Assembly: GCA_000727475.1 (NCBI GenBank) | Contig: KL647290.1 | Location: 3,669,373-3,733,372, forward strand | Direction: 5' to 3' | DNA from: Sarcocystis neurona | Taxonomy: Eukaryota > Apicomplexa > Conoidasida > Eucoccidiorida > Sarcocystidae | DNA length: 64,000 bases | In this document: in pieces, positions 1 through 12,500 of the stretch | How positions within the stretch are numbered: the stretch's first letter is position 1 | Layout: each line of letters begins with the position of its first letter | Translations under genes and position numbers: made by a program | The notes under the pieces: model-generated | Databases searched by the model: none | What the model was told of the DNA's origin: nothing | Seen by the model: the letters and a program-made list of their open reading frames with translations, nothing else

Positions 1-531
1 CTGGCTGAAGCTGCAGCACTGGGCACCGTCGCAACGAGCGGCGGTAGCAGCTGTTTCTGTTGCACTGCAGCAGCCTTGTCTGCAGTGCGTCGCCCGCAGC
101 CTGCAGCAGCGCCGGCAGCGGCGTCGGTGTCTGTTTATTAGTACACCGCAGCAGCAGTACCACCGGCAGCCGGCAGGGACGCCACACGCAGCTGATGCAG
201 CGGCCGCAGCAGCAGCAGCGCCTGCAGGCTTCGTACATGGGAGACAGCGCAGTACAGAGCGAGAGAGCGGAAGTCGAAGATATCTGCAGCTCGCCTGAAG
301 GAAGGTGGAGAGTTACGTGGGGCATGCACACACTGCAGACAAAGCGATCCGCAGAGAAACAGCAGGAGTGCGTCCCTCAGCAGCAGCGGCAGGGGGGAAG
401 GCGGGCCGAAGCGCGGGCCAGCGTATAGGGGCAGCAGGCGACGCAACACGGACAGCAGCGTCAGCTAGCGTCGCAGCAGCAGAAGCAGCAGCAGTACCAG
501 AAGGCGTGGTAAAGAACAGCTACCAATTCTC
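1..531. other. Region upstream of the TRM8-like gene; possible end of a preceding reading frame
   Basis: The plus strand is open from base 1 to a TAG at 142-144 and reads as Ala/Ser-rich sequence, so the window may begin inside the last exon of another gene. No homology is recognisable. The rest, to 531, is CAG/GCA-rich with short overlapping frames on both strands and no clear splice sites. It probably holds the promoter and 5' untranslated region of the gene starting at 532. I see no TATA box or other defined promoter element. Confidence 0.2.
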
Positions 532-3500
532 ATGCGTCCAGATACTGGGATGGAAGAAGACATGCTGGCCGAGGAAGGGGCAGCTGCCGCTCCTGCAGCT
601 GACACACACCCTCCCGCTGCAGCGGCGCCTGAGACGGAAGCCGCAACGGGCGGCACCGCCTCGTGGGCTGCAGCAGCAACGGACGGCACCGCCTCGTGGG
701 CTGCAGCAGCAACGGACGGCACCGCCTCGTGGGCTGCAGCAGCAGAGGGACGGCCAGAAAAGCCGAAGAAGGCTGCGTATCGTCAACGAGCTGTAAGTTC
801 GTCGACGGTGCAGCGCTGTTGTCTACTGGTACTCTTGCGGATAATCTCGTGAAGTTTTCTGTCTATATTTATAGCGATCGAGACGTACCTGCGCCCCTCT
901 GCAGATGGATCGGTCTCTGCGTTCCCATAGGTCTCTGCACCTTCGGACAAATTTCTATACGTATTCACATATATATATATATATATATATATGTGGATGT
1001 GCATGTACATATATACACAGCTATACATATATATATATATATATATTTGTGTGTATGTATGGATATGTATATGCACACAGGTATCGAGACATACATATAT
1101 ATATATATACGCATACACCCACATACATATATATATATATGGTAGAGCCTCCCACATATATATATATATATATGGGAGACTGCACTGGTTTTCTATATAT
1201 ATGTAGATGTACATATACAGACACCCATATATATATATATGTATAGATGGAAGAGCCTGCACTGCTTTCTTATATATGTGTAGATATACATATGCAAACA
1301 CCCATACATACATATATATATATATATACACGAAGGGACGTTTCTTCCCCAAATTATAGATGGATATATATATATATCTCTGCTGCTGTGAATATATATA
1401 TATGTTTGTTTTTAGGTGTTCATTGAATTGGGAGGGGAGACAAGTGCACTGATTGATTTTTTGCATCGGTGTGTACACACGTACTTGTCCCTACGCATAA
1501 ATATCTATGTATTATTAACACATACTATTTTATTAATTATCCTATTTATATTGTATGTATTGTGTATCATATTTATTTTATGTATGTATTATGTCGATTA
1601 CATCATATACATATACATATATATGTTATAATATATATATGTATTATCTATTATGCCATTTATACATATATAATATATATTCCATATTCTATATTATATA
1701 TATTCTATATTATATATATTCTATATTATATATATTCTATATTATATATATTCTATATTATATATATTCTATATTATATATATTCTATATTATATATATT
1801 CTATATTATATATATTCTATATTGTATTATATGTTCTACATAATATATATTATATATTATTGTATATCGTATATATTATATATAAGGAGTATATTATATG
1901 TTATATGTGCTTTATTAATATATATATGTTATATTATTTTATTAGAAAAATATGTATACTTATATTAATGTATTATATATTGTATGTATTTTATCTTGTA
2001 CATATATGCGTACCATATTATATATATATTATATGTATTGTATATTGCATGCATATATGTATATAGATGTGTAGGCCTGTAGAAGTGTAGTGTCTATCAC
2101 TGGTGTGAAGCCGAATTCTCCCGCAGCGGCAGCTGTAACTGCTGGTCTTCTCCGTCCCCGAATTCTCTGCGCATCTTCCAGGACACCGACCCGTGCGTCT
2201 GTACATATTTGTGTGCTGCTATCATCTCCAACACACAGGCCTCCAATTTTAAGGCACACACATATATATATGTGCCTCTTTTTAAAAGAATGACTGCACG
2301 CATACGCGTGTGTATATATATACATGCATGCATACAGGTACATGTGGAGGAAAAGGGCATCTTCCGCTGTGGATATAGATGGGCCATATTTGTATGCGTA
2401 CGCACATGTGTGTGGACGTCGTTCAAAGAATGACTGTAGAAATGCGCACGTATACACGTATATCGAAGAGGACATCTTCCCACGCACACACGCATGTATG
2501 TGTCCAACTCTACACATATGCATATATAAGCTCCTGTCTGTACGTGGAAGGCATGGGTATATACGTGTAGAGCCAGACGCACGTAGGACGGGGTTATTTG
2601 CTTCCTGTGATGAATCCACAGATGTGGCAGATGATGTTCTTCGTGTCCGCCGGGGTGGTCGGCTCTGCAAAGGGAGACCCCCGCCCGTGCTGCGCAGCGC
2701 GGGCCCCACGCGGACATCCGTGAGAAACGGCGTGTTCGGACGCGCGAGCGTCGAGACGGAGACACGCGCGGATGCCCCGCTGTGCTGCTGCATGCGCTGC
2801 CGGTCGCTCTCGCCGTCAACTCGGACGTGCATGCGTTTTTTATTTCGACCCACCGCGGGTGCTGCGTCCGCGCACCTGTCCGGGTCGAGGTGGTGGGGGG
2901 CTCCATAGACGTGTGTGTGTGTGTGTGTCTGTGAACCCTGCTTCACTACGTATGTATATCTATACGTTGTTGCTTATTTATGTGAAGCCCACATATATCT
3001 ATACATATATATATATATATATGTGTATATGAGTGTGCGGTCATTTGCCTTGTGGTGGGGGGGTCCTGACGCTGCCACATGCAGCACTGCAATCCGCTCT
3101 CGGACTCGTATATCGTCTACCCAAGAAACCCCGACTACGTGGACTGGTCCCTGCATTTTCCCGGCTTCTTCTCTCCCGCAGACTCTTCTTCGCGGTCCTC
3201 TTCCTCTGCTGCTGCAGCAGAAGGTGCCCAAGCTGTCGGTTCGTCTGCTGCTGCTGCCACTCCCTCCGTCCCAGCTGCTGCTGCAGCTCCCTCCCCGCGC
3301 GCTGCTGCGCCTGCCGCTGCTCTTGCTGCCGGGTCCTCTGCCGCAGGGACTTCCGCTCGCCCTGCTCCGGCAGCACAGGCCTCCCGTTCGCTCTTTCTCA
3401 ATAGTGAGTCTCCGGGCCCCGCACACGAGGGACTTCCCCGATGATCACCCCCTTCGCACATACTTATCTAAGTCACTCACTCAGCCTACACACATGTGTG

Positions 3501-6500
3501 TATGGGTACACGCTGTATATGTATCAGGTAAGTACATACGTATCCACTTAGAGAGAGAGGGACAAGCAAGTGAACTCTCGTAGAAAGTAGAGCATGCAAC
3601 AAATATCGTGGCTTCACTGGGATAACGCGATGCTCTGTATATACATGTATACATATACTGTGTGTATATATCTATATAAATCTATATACACAGTCTAAGT
3701 GCACATGTAAGTATATATATATATTTATAGATAGAGGGAAGCGAGTGAATTTTCGTAGAAAGTAGAGCACACAGCAAACCTCGTGGCTTCACTGGTATAA
3801 CGCGATGCACTCCATCTGTTGTCCGCTCCCATATTTTCCGTGCTCTCCTCTCCGTCTGTCTGTCTGCAAGTGGATCGGCGTGGGTATCACCAGAAGTTAA
3901 CAACTGTTTGTGCGCCCCCTGACGTGCGCACGCGAACGCATCCATGTATGCCTGTTGCATTTTTGAACAACTCTGCTCTGTATGAAGGGTCTCTCACCGT
4001 TTTCGGACGATGGTCGTCTGTCGCCCTTCGGCGGTGCGTTCGAAAGGCGCTGCAAGAGCTACCGCACGGGCCACGCCGACAGGGGACTGCTGCTGCTGCT
4101 TTCTTCGTCTATCCGTCCCCTGCGTGTCTGTCTTCTACCTGCCAGAAACGCCAGCGTTTATCACCAAGTAGAAGTAAATATATCCATGTATGTGGACAGT
4201 ACATACATTGCGTGGGCCATATTCGTAAAGGGCGTGCATGTAGTCTACTCACATTTGCAGTCCCAGGTCGACGTAAAGAGGGACGCCCGCGGGTCTTCTT
4301 TGTGTGTTTGTCGAACCGCCGTGGAAGAGTACATCCTACGCCGGGGCACGCGTATGTGAGGTAGTTCACCTGCAGCCCGGGTCTCTCCTATGTATACAGA
4401 AGCCGCTGCTGCGGCGGGCCCACGCCAGCAAATGGACGCAGCCGTCTCACGTATGTCTGTGTGGGTGTGAGTCTATGTGCCGTCGCCGTGTGAGGACCTG
4501 CTGCTGCCTGCTGCGCCGTTTACCCACCGGTAGACGCCGCGCAGGATTTGAGGCGATTACTGCTGCACCCCCTGCACGACGTGCACGCGAACACACCTGC
4601 GTGTCTATAGACGAACACGTCTGCACAGAGTTCGTCTTTTCCACGTTTTCGCGTCTCTTCTGGGAAGCAGACACCTTCGCAGACGCTTCTGGAGCTGCCC
4701 TCGCCCTCTGGCAAAGACGGCGGGGAGTGCGTGAAGAAAAGGCACGCAGACGGGACTGCCAGGTGGCAAGGACAGTCCATAGAAAGGTGGTCTCTTTCTT
4801 GCTGCTGGTGGGCGGGGACGGCTGTTGAGAAAAGTGCTCCTCCGCGGCCACGTGGACGTGTGTATGTGTGGAAGCCTGTGCCTGCGTCTTTCAAACTGCG
4901 CGCCCGTGCCTGCAGCGGACCGACACCCCGTCAGCTACCCGGAGGTCCAGCGTAAGTCAAGCCTGCTGCCGCGCCACACAGCAGCACTGCATGCGTCGAT
5001 CCTAGCGCTGTGAACACGCAGATACATACTTAACAGGGACGCAAGGCANNNNNNNNNNNNNNNNNNNNNNNNNNNNNNNNNNNNNNNNNNNNNNNNNNNN
5101 NNNNNNNNNNNNNNNNNNNNNNNNNNNNNNNNNNNNNNNNNNNNNNNNNNNNNNNNNNNNNNNNNNNNNNNNNNNNNNNNNNNNNNNNNNNNNNNNNNNN
5201 NNNNNNNNNNNNNNNNNNNNNNNNNNNNNNNNNNNNNNNNNNNNNNNNNNNNNNNNNNNNNNNNNNNNNNNNNNNNNNNNNNNNNNNNNNNNNNNNNNNN
5301 NNNNNNNNNNNNNNNNNNNNNNNNNNNNNNNNNNNNNNNNNNNNNNNNNNNNNNNNNNNNNNNNNNNNNNNNNNNNNNNNNNNNNNNNNNNNNNNNNNNN
5401 NNNNNNNNNNNNNNNNNNNNNNNNNNNNNNNNNNNNNNNNNNNNNNNNNNNNNNNNNNNNNNNNNNNNNNNNNNNNNNNNNNNNNNNNNNNNNNNNNNNN
5501 NNNNNNNNNNNNNNNNNNNNNNNNNNNNNNNNNNNNNNNNNNNNNNNNNNNNNNNNNNNNNNNNNNNNNNNNNNNNNNNNNNNNNNNNNNNNNNNNNNNN
5601 NNNNNNNNNNNNNNNNNNNNNNNNNNNNNNNNNNNNNNNNNNNNNNNNNNNNNNNNNNNNNNNNNNNNNNNNNNNNNNNNNNNNNNNNNNNNNNNCTATA
5701 TATATATATATATATTATGATATATATATATATATGTGTGACTACGTCTGAGATTCAGATACCACACACGCGAGTAGCTGCCTTTAGATTGGCCGAGATG
5801 GACGAAGTTACGTCGGTAGAGACAGGAACGTCTACGCATAGAAATACGTATACTCCCGAAATTTAGACAGCGAGAGACGTGTACCTGCAGAAGGTACGTA
5901 GAAATTTTTTGTCGACGGTAACGGGTAGAAATGATGCTGCTGCCCTGCACCACGCGACCTGACGGCACGTCAAGAAGACAGACGAGCACCTGCGTCTAAG
6001 GACCCGCTCGCATATGTGTGTATGTGTATGTCGGCGGGTATGGCCTCTACCCCCATGGATTATACATTCGGAGCTATCGAGCGAAGTATTTGTCGTAGTG
6101 GTAGCTCTCGGTGTTTACGACTGTTGCCCCCGGCGGTCGCCTGCGGACGTAGACGAACGTCTGTGTATACTGATATGTATGTGTTTGCCTGCCTAACGGT
6201 ATATACGTATATATGTATATACGTAGCACCCACGCGTGTGAATAAATACATACATATATATTTGTATAAGTGTTTACTGGCATATGTGCATGTGTGGGAA
6301 GTGTGGAGACGTAAGCCATCGGGTGTATATACACTTGACTGTGTGAGTCGTTTTGGGGGTCCCAGAGGCCACGGTTACTGCGAAGAGGTTTATCTCGTCG
6401 TTTTCAGGCAGCCTTCGTTTCTCACTGCAACCGCTACGGCGGTAGGTTGTGACTAACTGTTCTCACTTCTGGTGAAGTTCAGCTAAGCGCCGCCTCCTTC

Positions 6501-9500
6501 CGCGTCTCATTCGAGCGGCGTGAGTTCACTCCTGCCGTACTTCCGCTTCCTGCTTTCCTGTCATCTCAGAGGGTCCCGCTGTATACCGTAGGCGGCTGCT
6601 GCTCTTCGCACGCTCTTCCTGGTGTTCCTGCAGCTGTTAGGGACGGCTGTACTTCCGCGTCTGTTGCTGCTGGTAGAGCTGCTCGGGTGCGCCGGCTGCT
6701 GCTGTTGCCTCTGCTGTTGCTGCTGCCGTCGTTGCTGCTGCTGTGCCTGTGCTGCTGCCGCGACCGTTGCCACAGCGTTGCCGCTGCGTTTCCTCTCGTC
6801 CGTGTGTCTCTCGTACGGCTGCCGCTCTTCCAGCTCCTGTATCTGTGTGGTTGCTCTTCCTCCTGCTGCAGCAGACAGTCCTGCTGTTGCCGTTGATGCG
6901 GTCGCCACTGCAGCGGCAGCTGCTTCTGCTGGTGGTGTGCCGCTCCTGTGTTGCTGCTGCAGCTGCTGCCGGTGGTGTTGCAACTGCTGCTACTTCTGCT
7001 GGTGTAGCTGCTGTGGGTGCTGACACACTCCTACGTCGGACCCGTGTGGAGCTGGACTGGTGCTGCTGCCGTTGCCGCGGCTACAACGGCTGTCTGGCTT
7101 ACGCAACAAGACGTGCTTCTCCTGTGTCGCCGTGCACCTCCGTCTGCGCCTGTTTGCTGCTGTTGCTGCTGCTGGTGGGCGACTCTAACACGGTCCTTGC
7201 CGCCGCTGCTGCTGTTGCAGATGTGTGTTTCTCCTGCTCTACCTGTTGTTGCTCCGTCTCTTTTTCCTCCGTCACTGTTGCGTCTCCCATGAACGTATCC
7301 TCGTTTCCTGCCGCTGCTGCTGTTGCACGTAACTGCCCGCTGGCTCCCCCTGCTGCAGCGCTTACAAATCGGTAGCAGGGGACTGCAGCTGCTCGTATGT
7401 TCTGCTACTTCTGCTGCTGCTCCGGCGCCGCAGCGGCTACAAAAGGCCGTGGATCCCGCCTCCGCCACTGCTTGTATCGTCTGCATAACTGTTGCGCTGG
7501 TCTTCGTGCTGCTGCAGAAACGGTATCCTACTGTTGCTGCCGTTCTCCTTGGACTGCGCTGCCGCTCACGCTGCTTCGTGCTGCTGCTGCTGCTGGTGCT
7601 GCTGCTGCTCTGCAGCTGCGAGCGTGAACGGCACAGCGGGACCGCGCGTGGAGTTTCTCGACGTTGGGTGTGGCTTCGGCGGGTTGCTCGGTGAGTCTTT
7701 GAAGCAGCAGCAGCAACAGCTGCAGGCTGACTTCGCATGTATACGCTGGATCGCGTATCTTGACCGGCCGTCCAGAGACGTAGGCTCCTGGTTTACGTCA
7801 GTATATCTGTGTATATTCAAGTGTTCCTCCTTACGTTGATATATACATACGTACATACGGATATACATAAAGGTACGTACATACATACATACATACGTAT
7901 GTACATACGTACATACATACGTACATATATACGCACATGCACACATACATACGTACATACACACATACACACATGCATACATACGTACATGCATATATAC
8001 ATCACTACATACACAGATACGTAGAGGCGTACATCTACTTGAATATACACATGCGTCCATTTGTATACGTACATATATATATATAATGCGCCATGTGTCC
8101 CTGTACACTCTGCGTCTCCTCAGTCGAGCGGCAGCGACCGCAACAAATGCAGGAACGCAGCCCGACGTAGAGCTGCAGACGCTGCAGCAGTCGATTATCG
8201 GCAGCACTGCGTCAGTAGGAAGGAGCAACAGCCGCAGCAATGTCAGCAGCAGCAAACAGGTGACACAGCTTGAACGCGGAAGCCAGAGGGGAAGGAGAGC
8301 AGAAACACCGGCAGCGGGAGGGGCAGCAGCCGCAGCGCTGTCAGTAACAGGAGCAACGACGGCAGCAAACAGCCGCGACAGGCGAAGACAGCAGCAGGGA
8401 GGAGTAGCGATGAGCCACCGCGAGGGAGAGGAGAGAAGAAACGGTGGCGCAGCAGCGCGAGGAAAACCCGCAGCGGCGCAGGGGGAAGCCGCAGCGGCGC
8501 GACAAGAAGCCGCAGCAGCGCAAGTAGAATCCGCAGCAGCGCAAGTAGAACCCGTAGCAGCGCGAGGAGAACACACAGCAGCGCGAGGAGACTCCGCGGC
8601 AGCTCGAGTAAAATCGGCAGCAGTAACGTAGACGAGCAGCTACACAGAACGAACACACGCGAGGGGCACTGCAGAACGGAGGACTTGCTGAAAAGACCAA
8701 GCAGCGACACACGCACACACACACACGTGTATGTACGTATGTATGCATACCGTATATACACGTATTTATATATACGTATATATTTATATACGTATATATT
8801 TACATACCTATCTATATATGTATCTGCATGTCTAGTTGCACTCCTACAGTAGAAGGAGCCGTTGAACGGCGACTGCGACACAGCATTGGAAGTCGCTGTA
8901 GCAGCGGTCGGTGATGACGTAGCAGCAGCAGAAGCCGACGCAGCCGCACCGTTGGCGGGGGCTGTGCCTATATTGGCAGAGGCTGTAGAGGCAGCACTTT
9001 CAGAAGTCGCAGCAGGGGTGTCCTGTAGCATATGCTGTCTTCTCCTTTTTCCGTAAAACTTCTCCCTTTCCACCCTCTTCTTCCTCTTCTTCAGTCTTCG
9101 GTGTCTTCTTCCTTCCACTCGGCTGCGTAGCATTTTGTTTTGGCGCCTCTCTTACGCCTCGTCTCCGTCTCTGTTCTCGTTTGCCGCTCCTCTTCTCTGC
9201 TGTAACCACCTTTGACTATTCTTCCTTTCCTTAGGTCTTTTGCATTTTGCTTCGTCACTTCTTTTGGCTGGCCCGTTCTTCTTCGTCTGCTCCTCCTCCT
9301 CCTCTTTCTCCTCTGGACGTTCGGTTTGCTGCTGTTGTTGCTTCTCCTCGTTTTATAGTCTCACACACTCTGTCTACGAGTGTCTACGTTGTCACGAGGT
9401 CTGGTATGTCTCTGCATGCGTGTTCTTCCTCTTCTCTCCCTCTGCATGTATCTACCCTGACGCGTGTATCTCCGTCCTTCCACGTCATCCAACATTCGCT

Positions 9501-12500
9501 CGTCGGCCTCCGTCTTTCTTCTTCTCCTTCATCTTCTCCTTCGTGCTCTTCTTCTTCTCCTTTATCTTCTTCTTCTCGTTCATGTTCTTATTCGTCTCCT
9601 TCTCCTTCATTTTATCCTTCATCTCCTTCTTCTTCATCTTCATCTGCTCCTCCTTCTCCTGCGTGTTCTTCTTCGTCCCCTTGTCCTTCATCTTCTCCGT
9701 CTTCATCTTCATCTTCTTCATCTTCTCCTTCTTGTTCTCCTTCATGTTCTTCTTCTTCTTCATCTTCGTCTTCTCCATCTTCATCTTCGTCTCCTCCTTC
9801 ATCTTCTTCTTCGCCTTCATGTTCTCCCTCATCGTCTCCTTCGTCTCCTCCTTCGTGCCCTTCTTCTTCATGCCCTTCTTCTTCCTTCTTCATCTTCTTC
9901 TCCTTCATCTTCATCTTCTTCATCTCCATCATCTTCTTCTTCATGTTCTCCGTCGTGCTCTTCTTCATGTTCTTTTTCTTCTTCACCTTCATCTTCTTCA
10001 TCTTCATCTTCTCCATCATCATCGTGTTGTCCTTCATCGTCTTCTTCATCTTCTCCTTTATCTTCTTCATCTTCGTCTTCTCCTTCTTCATCTTCATCTT
10101 CTTCTCCGTCATCTTATCTTTCGTGCTCTTCATCGTCTCCTTCGTGCTCTTCATCTTCTCCTTTATCTTCTTCATCTTCATCCTCTTCTTCTTCATCTTC
10201 TTCTCCTTCATCTCCATTATCTTCTTCTTCATCTGCGTCTTCTCCTTCATCTTCATCCTCTCCATCATCTTCTTCTCCTTCGTGTTCTTCTTCATTTTCT
10301 TCTTCTTCTCCTTCATCCTCATCTTCTTCTTCTCCATCTCCATCTTCTCCATCATCATCATCTTGTCCTTCCTCATCCTCTTCTTCATCGTCTTCTTTAT
10401 CTTCTCCATCTTCATCTTCATCTTCTTCATCTCCGTCATCTTCTTCTTCATGTCCTCCTTCATGTTCTCCGTCGTGCTCTTCTACATGTTCTTCTTCTTC
10501 TTCACCTTCATCTGCTTCGTCTTCTTCATCATCTTCTCCATCATCTTCTCCTCCTTCGTCTCCTTCATCTTCTCTTTCGTGCTCTTCTTCTCCTTTATCT
10601 TATTCTCCTTCGTCATCTTCTTCTTCTTCATCTTCATGTTCTCCATCATCACCGTCTTCTCCTTCATCGTCTTCTTCATCTTCTTCTTCATCTTCTTCTC
10701 CTTCCTCTGCCCCTTCTCCTTCATCTTCATCCTCTCCATCGTCATCTTCTACTTCGTGCTCTTCGATTCTGTGCCACGGTGTTTTTTTTTGTACACGTGT
10801 TGTTGGCTTCTGATGCGTCTCTCCTCGTTTGCCTTGTGGCTGCCCACTTTGCTGCCGTTCCTTTTGTTTGCTTCTCTTCTTCACGTGTGTTTTCTTGCAG
10901 TTTCGCTGGCCCCCCGTTTCCCCAAAACTCTCTTCCTCGGCGTCGAAATTCGTGAAAAAGTAAGCGATGAACGCACTCTGACTCACCAAATATTTGGTGT
11001 ACAAGCATATATTCATGTGTATATATATGTGTGTATACTAGCATATCTATGTGTGTATATACGTATATTAGTGTGTGTGGATATATATAGGCGTCTATTA
11101 TTTTATCGAAACGTGTGTATGCATATCTAATATCTATTCACCTATCTATCTATATATGTGTATACGTATATATTTTAGTACACACATATATGAAGATCTA
11201 TCAGTATTTGCATACATATAGGTGTACATTAATGTAGATATATACGTATATATTAGTCTACATGTGTATATATATGTTAATATGTATATGCGTGTATGCG
11301 TGTATATTGATATATATGTATGAATATACGTATATATGCATATGTACATGTCAGGGGCGTACACACGCTGAAACCTGCGTGTTTGTGTATATCAATGCGT
11401 ATGTATGTATATATGCGTGTCTGTGAGTCCATGTAAGAACAGTGTGTGTGCGTATATATTGATATGTGTATATAGATGTATATATTAATGTACGTGCATA
11501 TGGATATATATGTGTGTGTGCATGCAGGGACTGTGTGTGTGTGTATGCAGATGAATATAAGATTTCACGTTCTGTCCCTGTGTCTGTGTCGTGCTCGTGC
11601 CTGTTAAACGTTGAGGCAGCTGTATCAACTCGGTGATTCACACACATATGTAAATACTGAAGTACCCCCATAAATGTGTGCGTATTCCACGCTGACGCAG
11701 GTGTATCCGTTCGATGAATCATAGATGTACGCGTGTGTAGCGAAACACCCGCATGCACGTATGTGTGTGTGTATGTGTGTCCCGCACGTTGACGCCGCTG
11801 TGTGTGTGACGTGCTCGGAAAGTGAAACCCTCTTTGGACGGCATTTATGTGAACGTATGTGTGCGTAGGCGCATTTGTGTGTACGTACACTCAAACGCGT
11901 GTTTCGCTGTATAAATGTGTATATGTGTCGGGTGTCACCGCGTCTGTGTGGCTCCACACTGAGAGGCGTGCTTTCCTGTATATGTCTGTATATATCATGT
12001 GTGTCACCGCATCTAAGAAGGTGGCGACAACTTTGGTGGGTGGAAGTGTATGTGGGTATGTCAGAGAGAGACGTGTCTATGCGTCTTGTCCGTGGGGGAG
12101 TCTCCATATTTTACACGTGTGCATGTATATGTATGTGTGCCTATGTGCGTGCGTGTGTGTGTGTGTATGCGGGTGGGTTTGCCCAGGCGGCCGTTTCTGC
12201 CGTCTGCAGAGCAGCTGCTGCTGCATGCGCCTCTCTCGTGAATTCCGCAGACTGCCGCTTCCCATTCCCGTCCGTGTTTCTTCCTCTTGCGTCGAGTCAT
12301 TTGCGTCTGTTTGTGCACCTGCCGAAGATCTCTCAAGCATATAACGCACCTCATCTTGTGCTGTCTTCTTCCACATATGGCATCCCTGATCATTCACATT
12401 ATATATATATCGGCTATTATATATATATATATATATATGTACGCATATATATATATATATATATATACGACACACGAATATGTGTATTTGCGTATGATGT

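Larger units (their letters stand above)
3404..7615 (+). other. TRM8 intron 2 (4.2 kb) with an assembly gap
   Basis: The donor GTGAGT ends exon 2 after one base of a codon; the acceptor CTGCTGCTCTGCAG supplies the other two bases (A|CT, Thr). The intron contains direct repeats at 3565-3812, the gap 5049-5695, and a dense CTG/GCT triplet block at about 6590-7615 that is open in several frames. No family motif falls inside, so I treat the triplet block as intronic. Confidence 0.8.
7691..10900 (+). other. TRM8 intron 3 (3.2 kb): TACA/TACG microsatellite, CAG-rich blocks, polypyrimidine tract
   Basis: The donor GTGAGT follows GCGFGGLL and the acceptor TTTTCTTGCAG precedes SLAPRFP; the split codon G|TT gives Val. 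Contents in order: a TACATACG microsatellite (about 7840-8030), Ala/Gln-coding CAG blocks (about 8100-8640 and 8870-9040), then a long TTC/ATC tract (about 9500-10770). None of this is needed to connect the conserved motifs on either side. Confidence 0.8.

Noticed and set aside
783..2950. Many Tyr/Ile/His-rich frames on both strands
   Set aside because: Translations of TATA/CATATA microsatellite in intron 1. Exons 1 and 2 join in phase across them.
9240..11130. Plus-strand frames of 449-627 codons rich in Ser, Phe and Leu, and minus-strand frames rich in Lys, Met and Glu
   Set aside because: They are produced by the TTC/ATC repeat, which lacks stops in several frames. The region lies between two in-phase exons of the TRM8-like gene.
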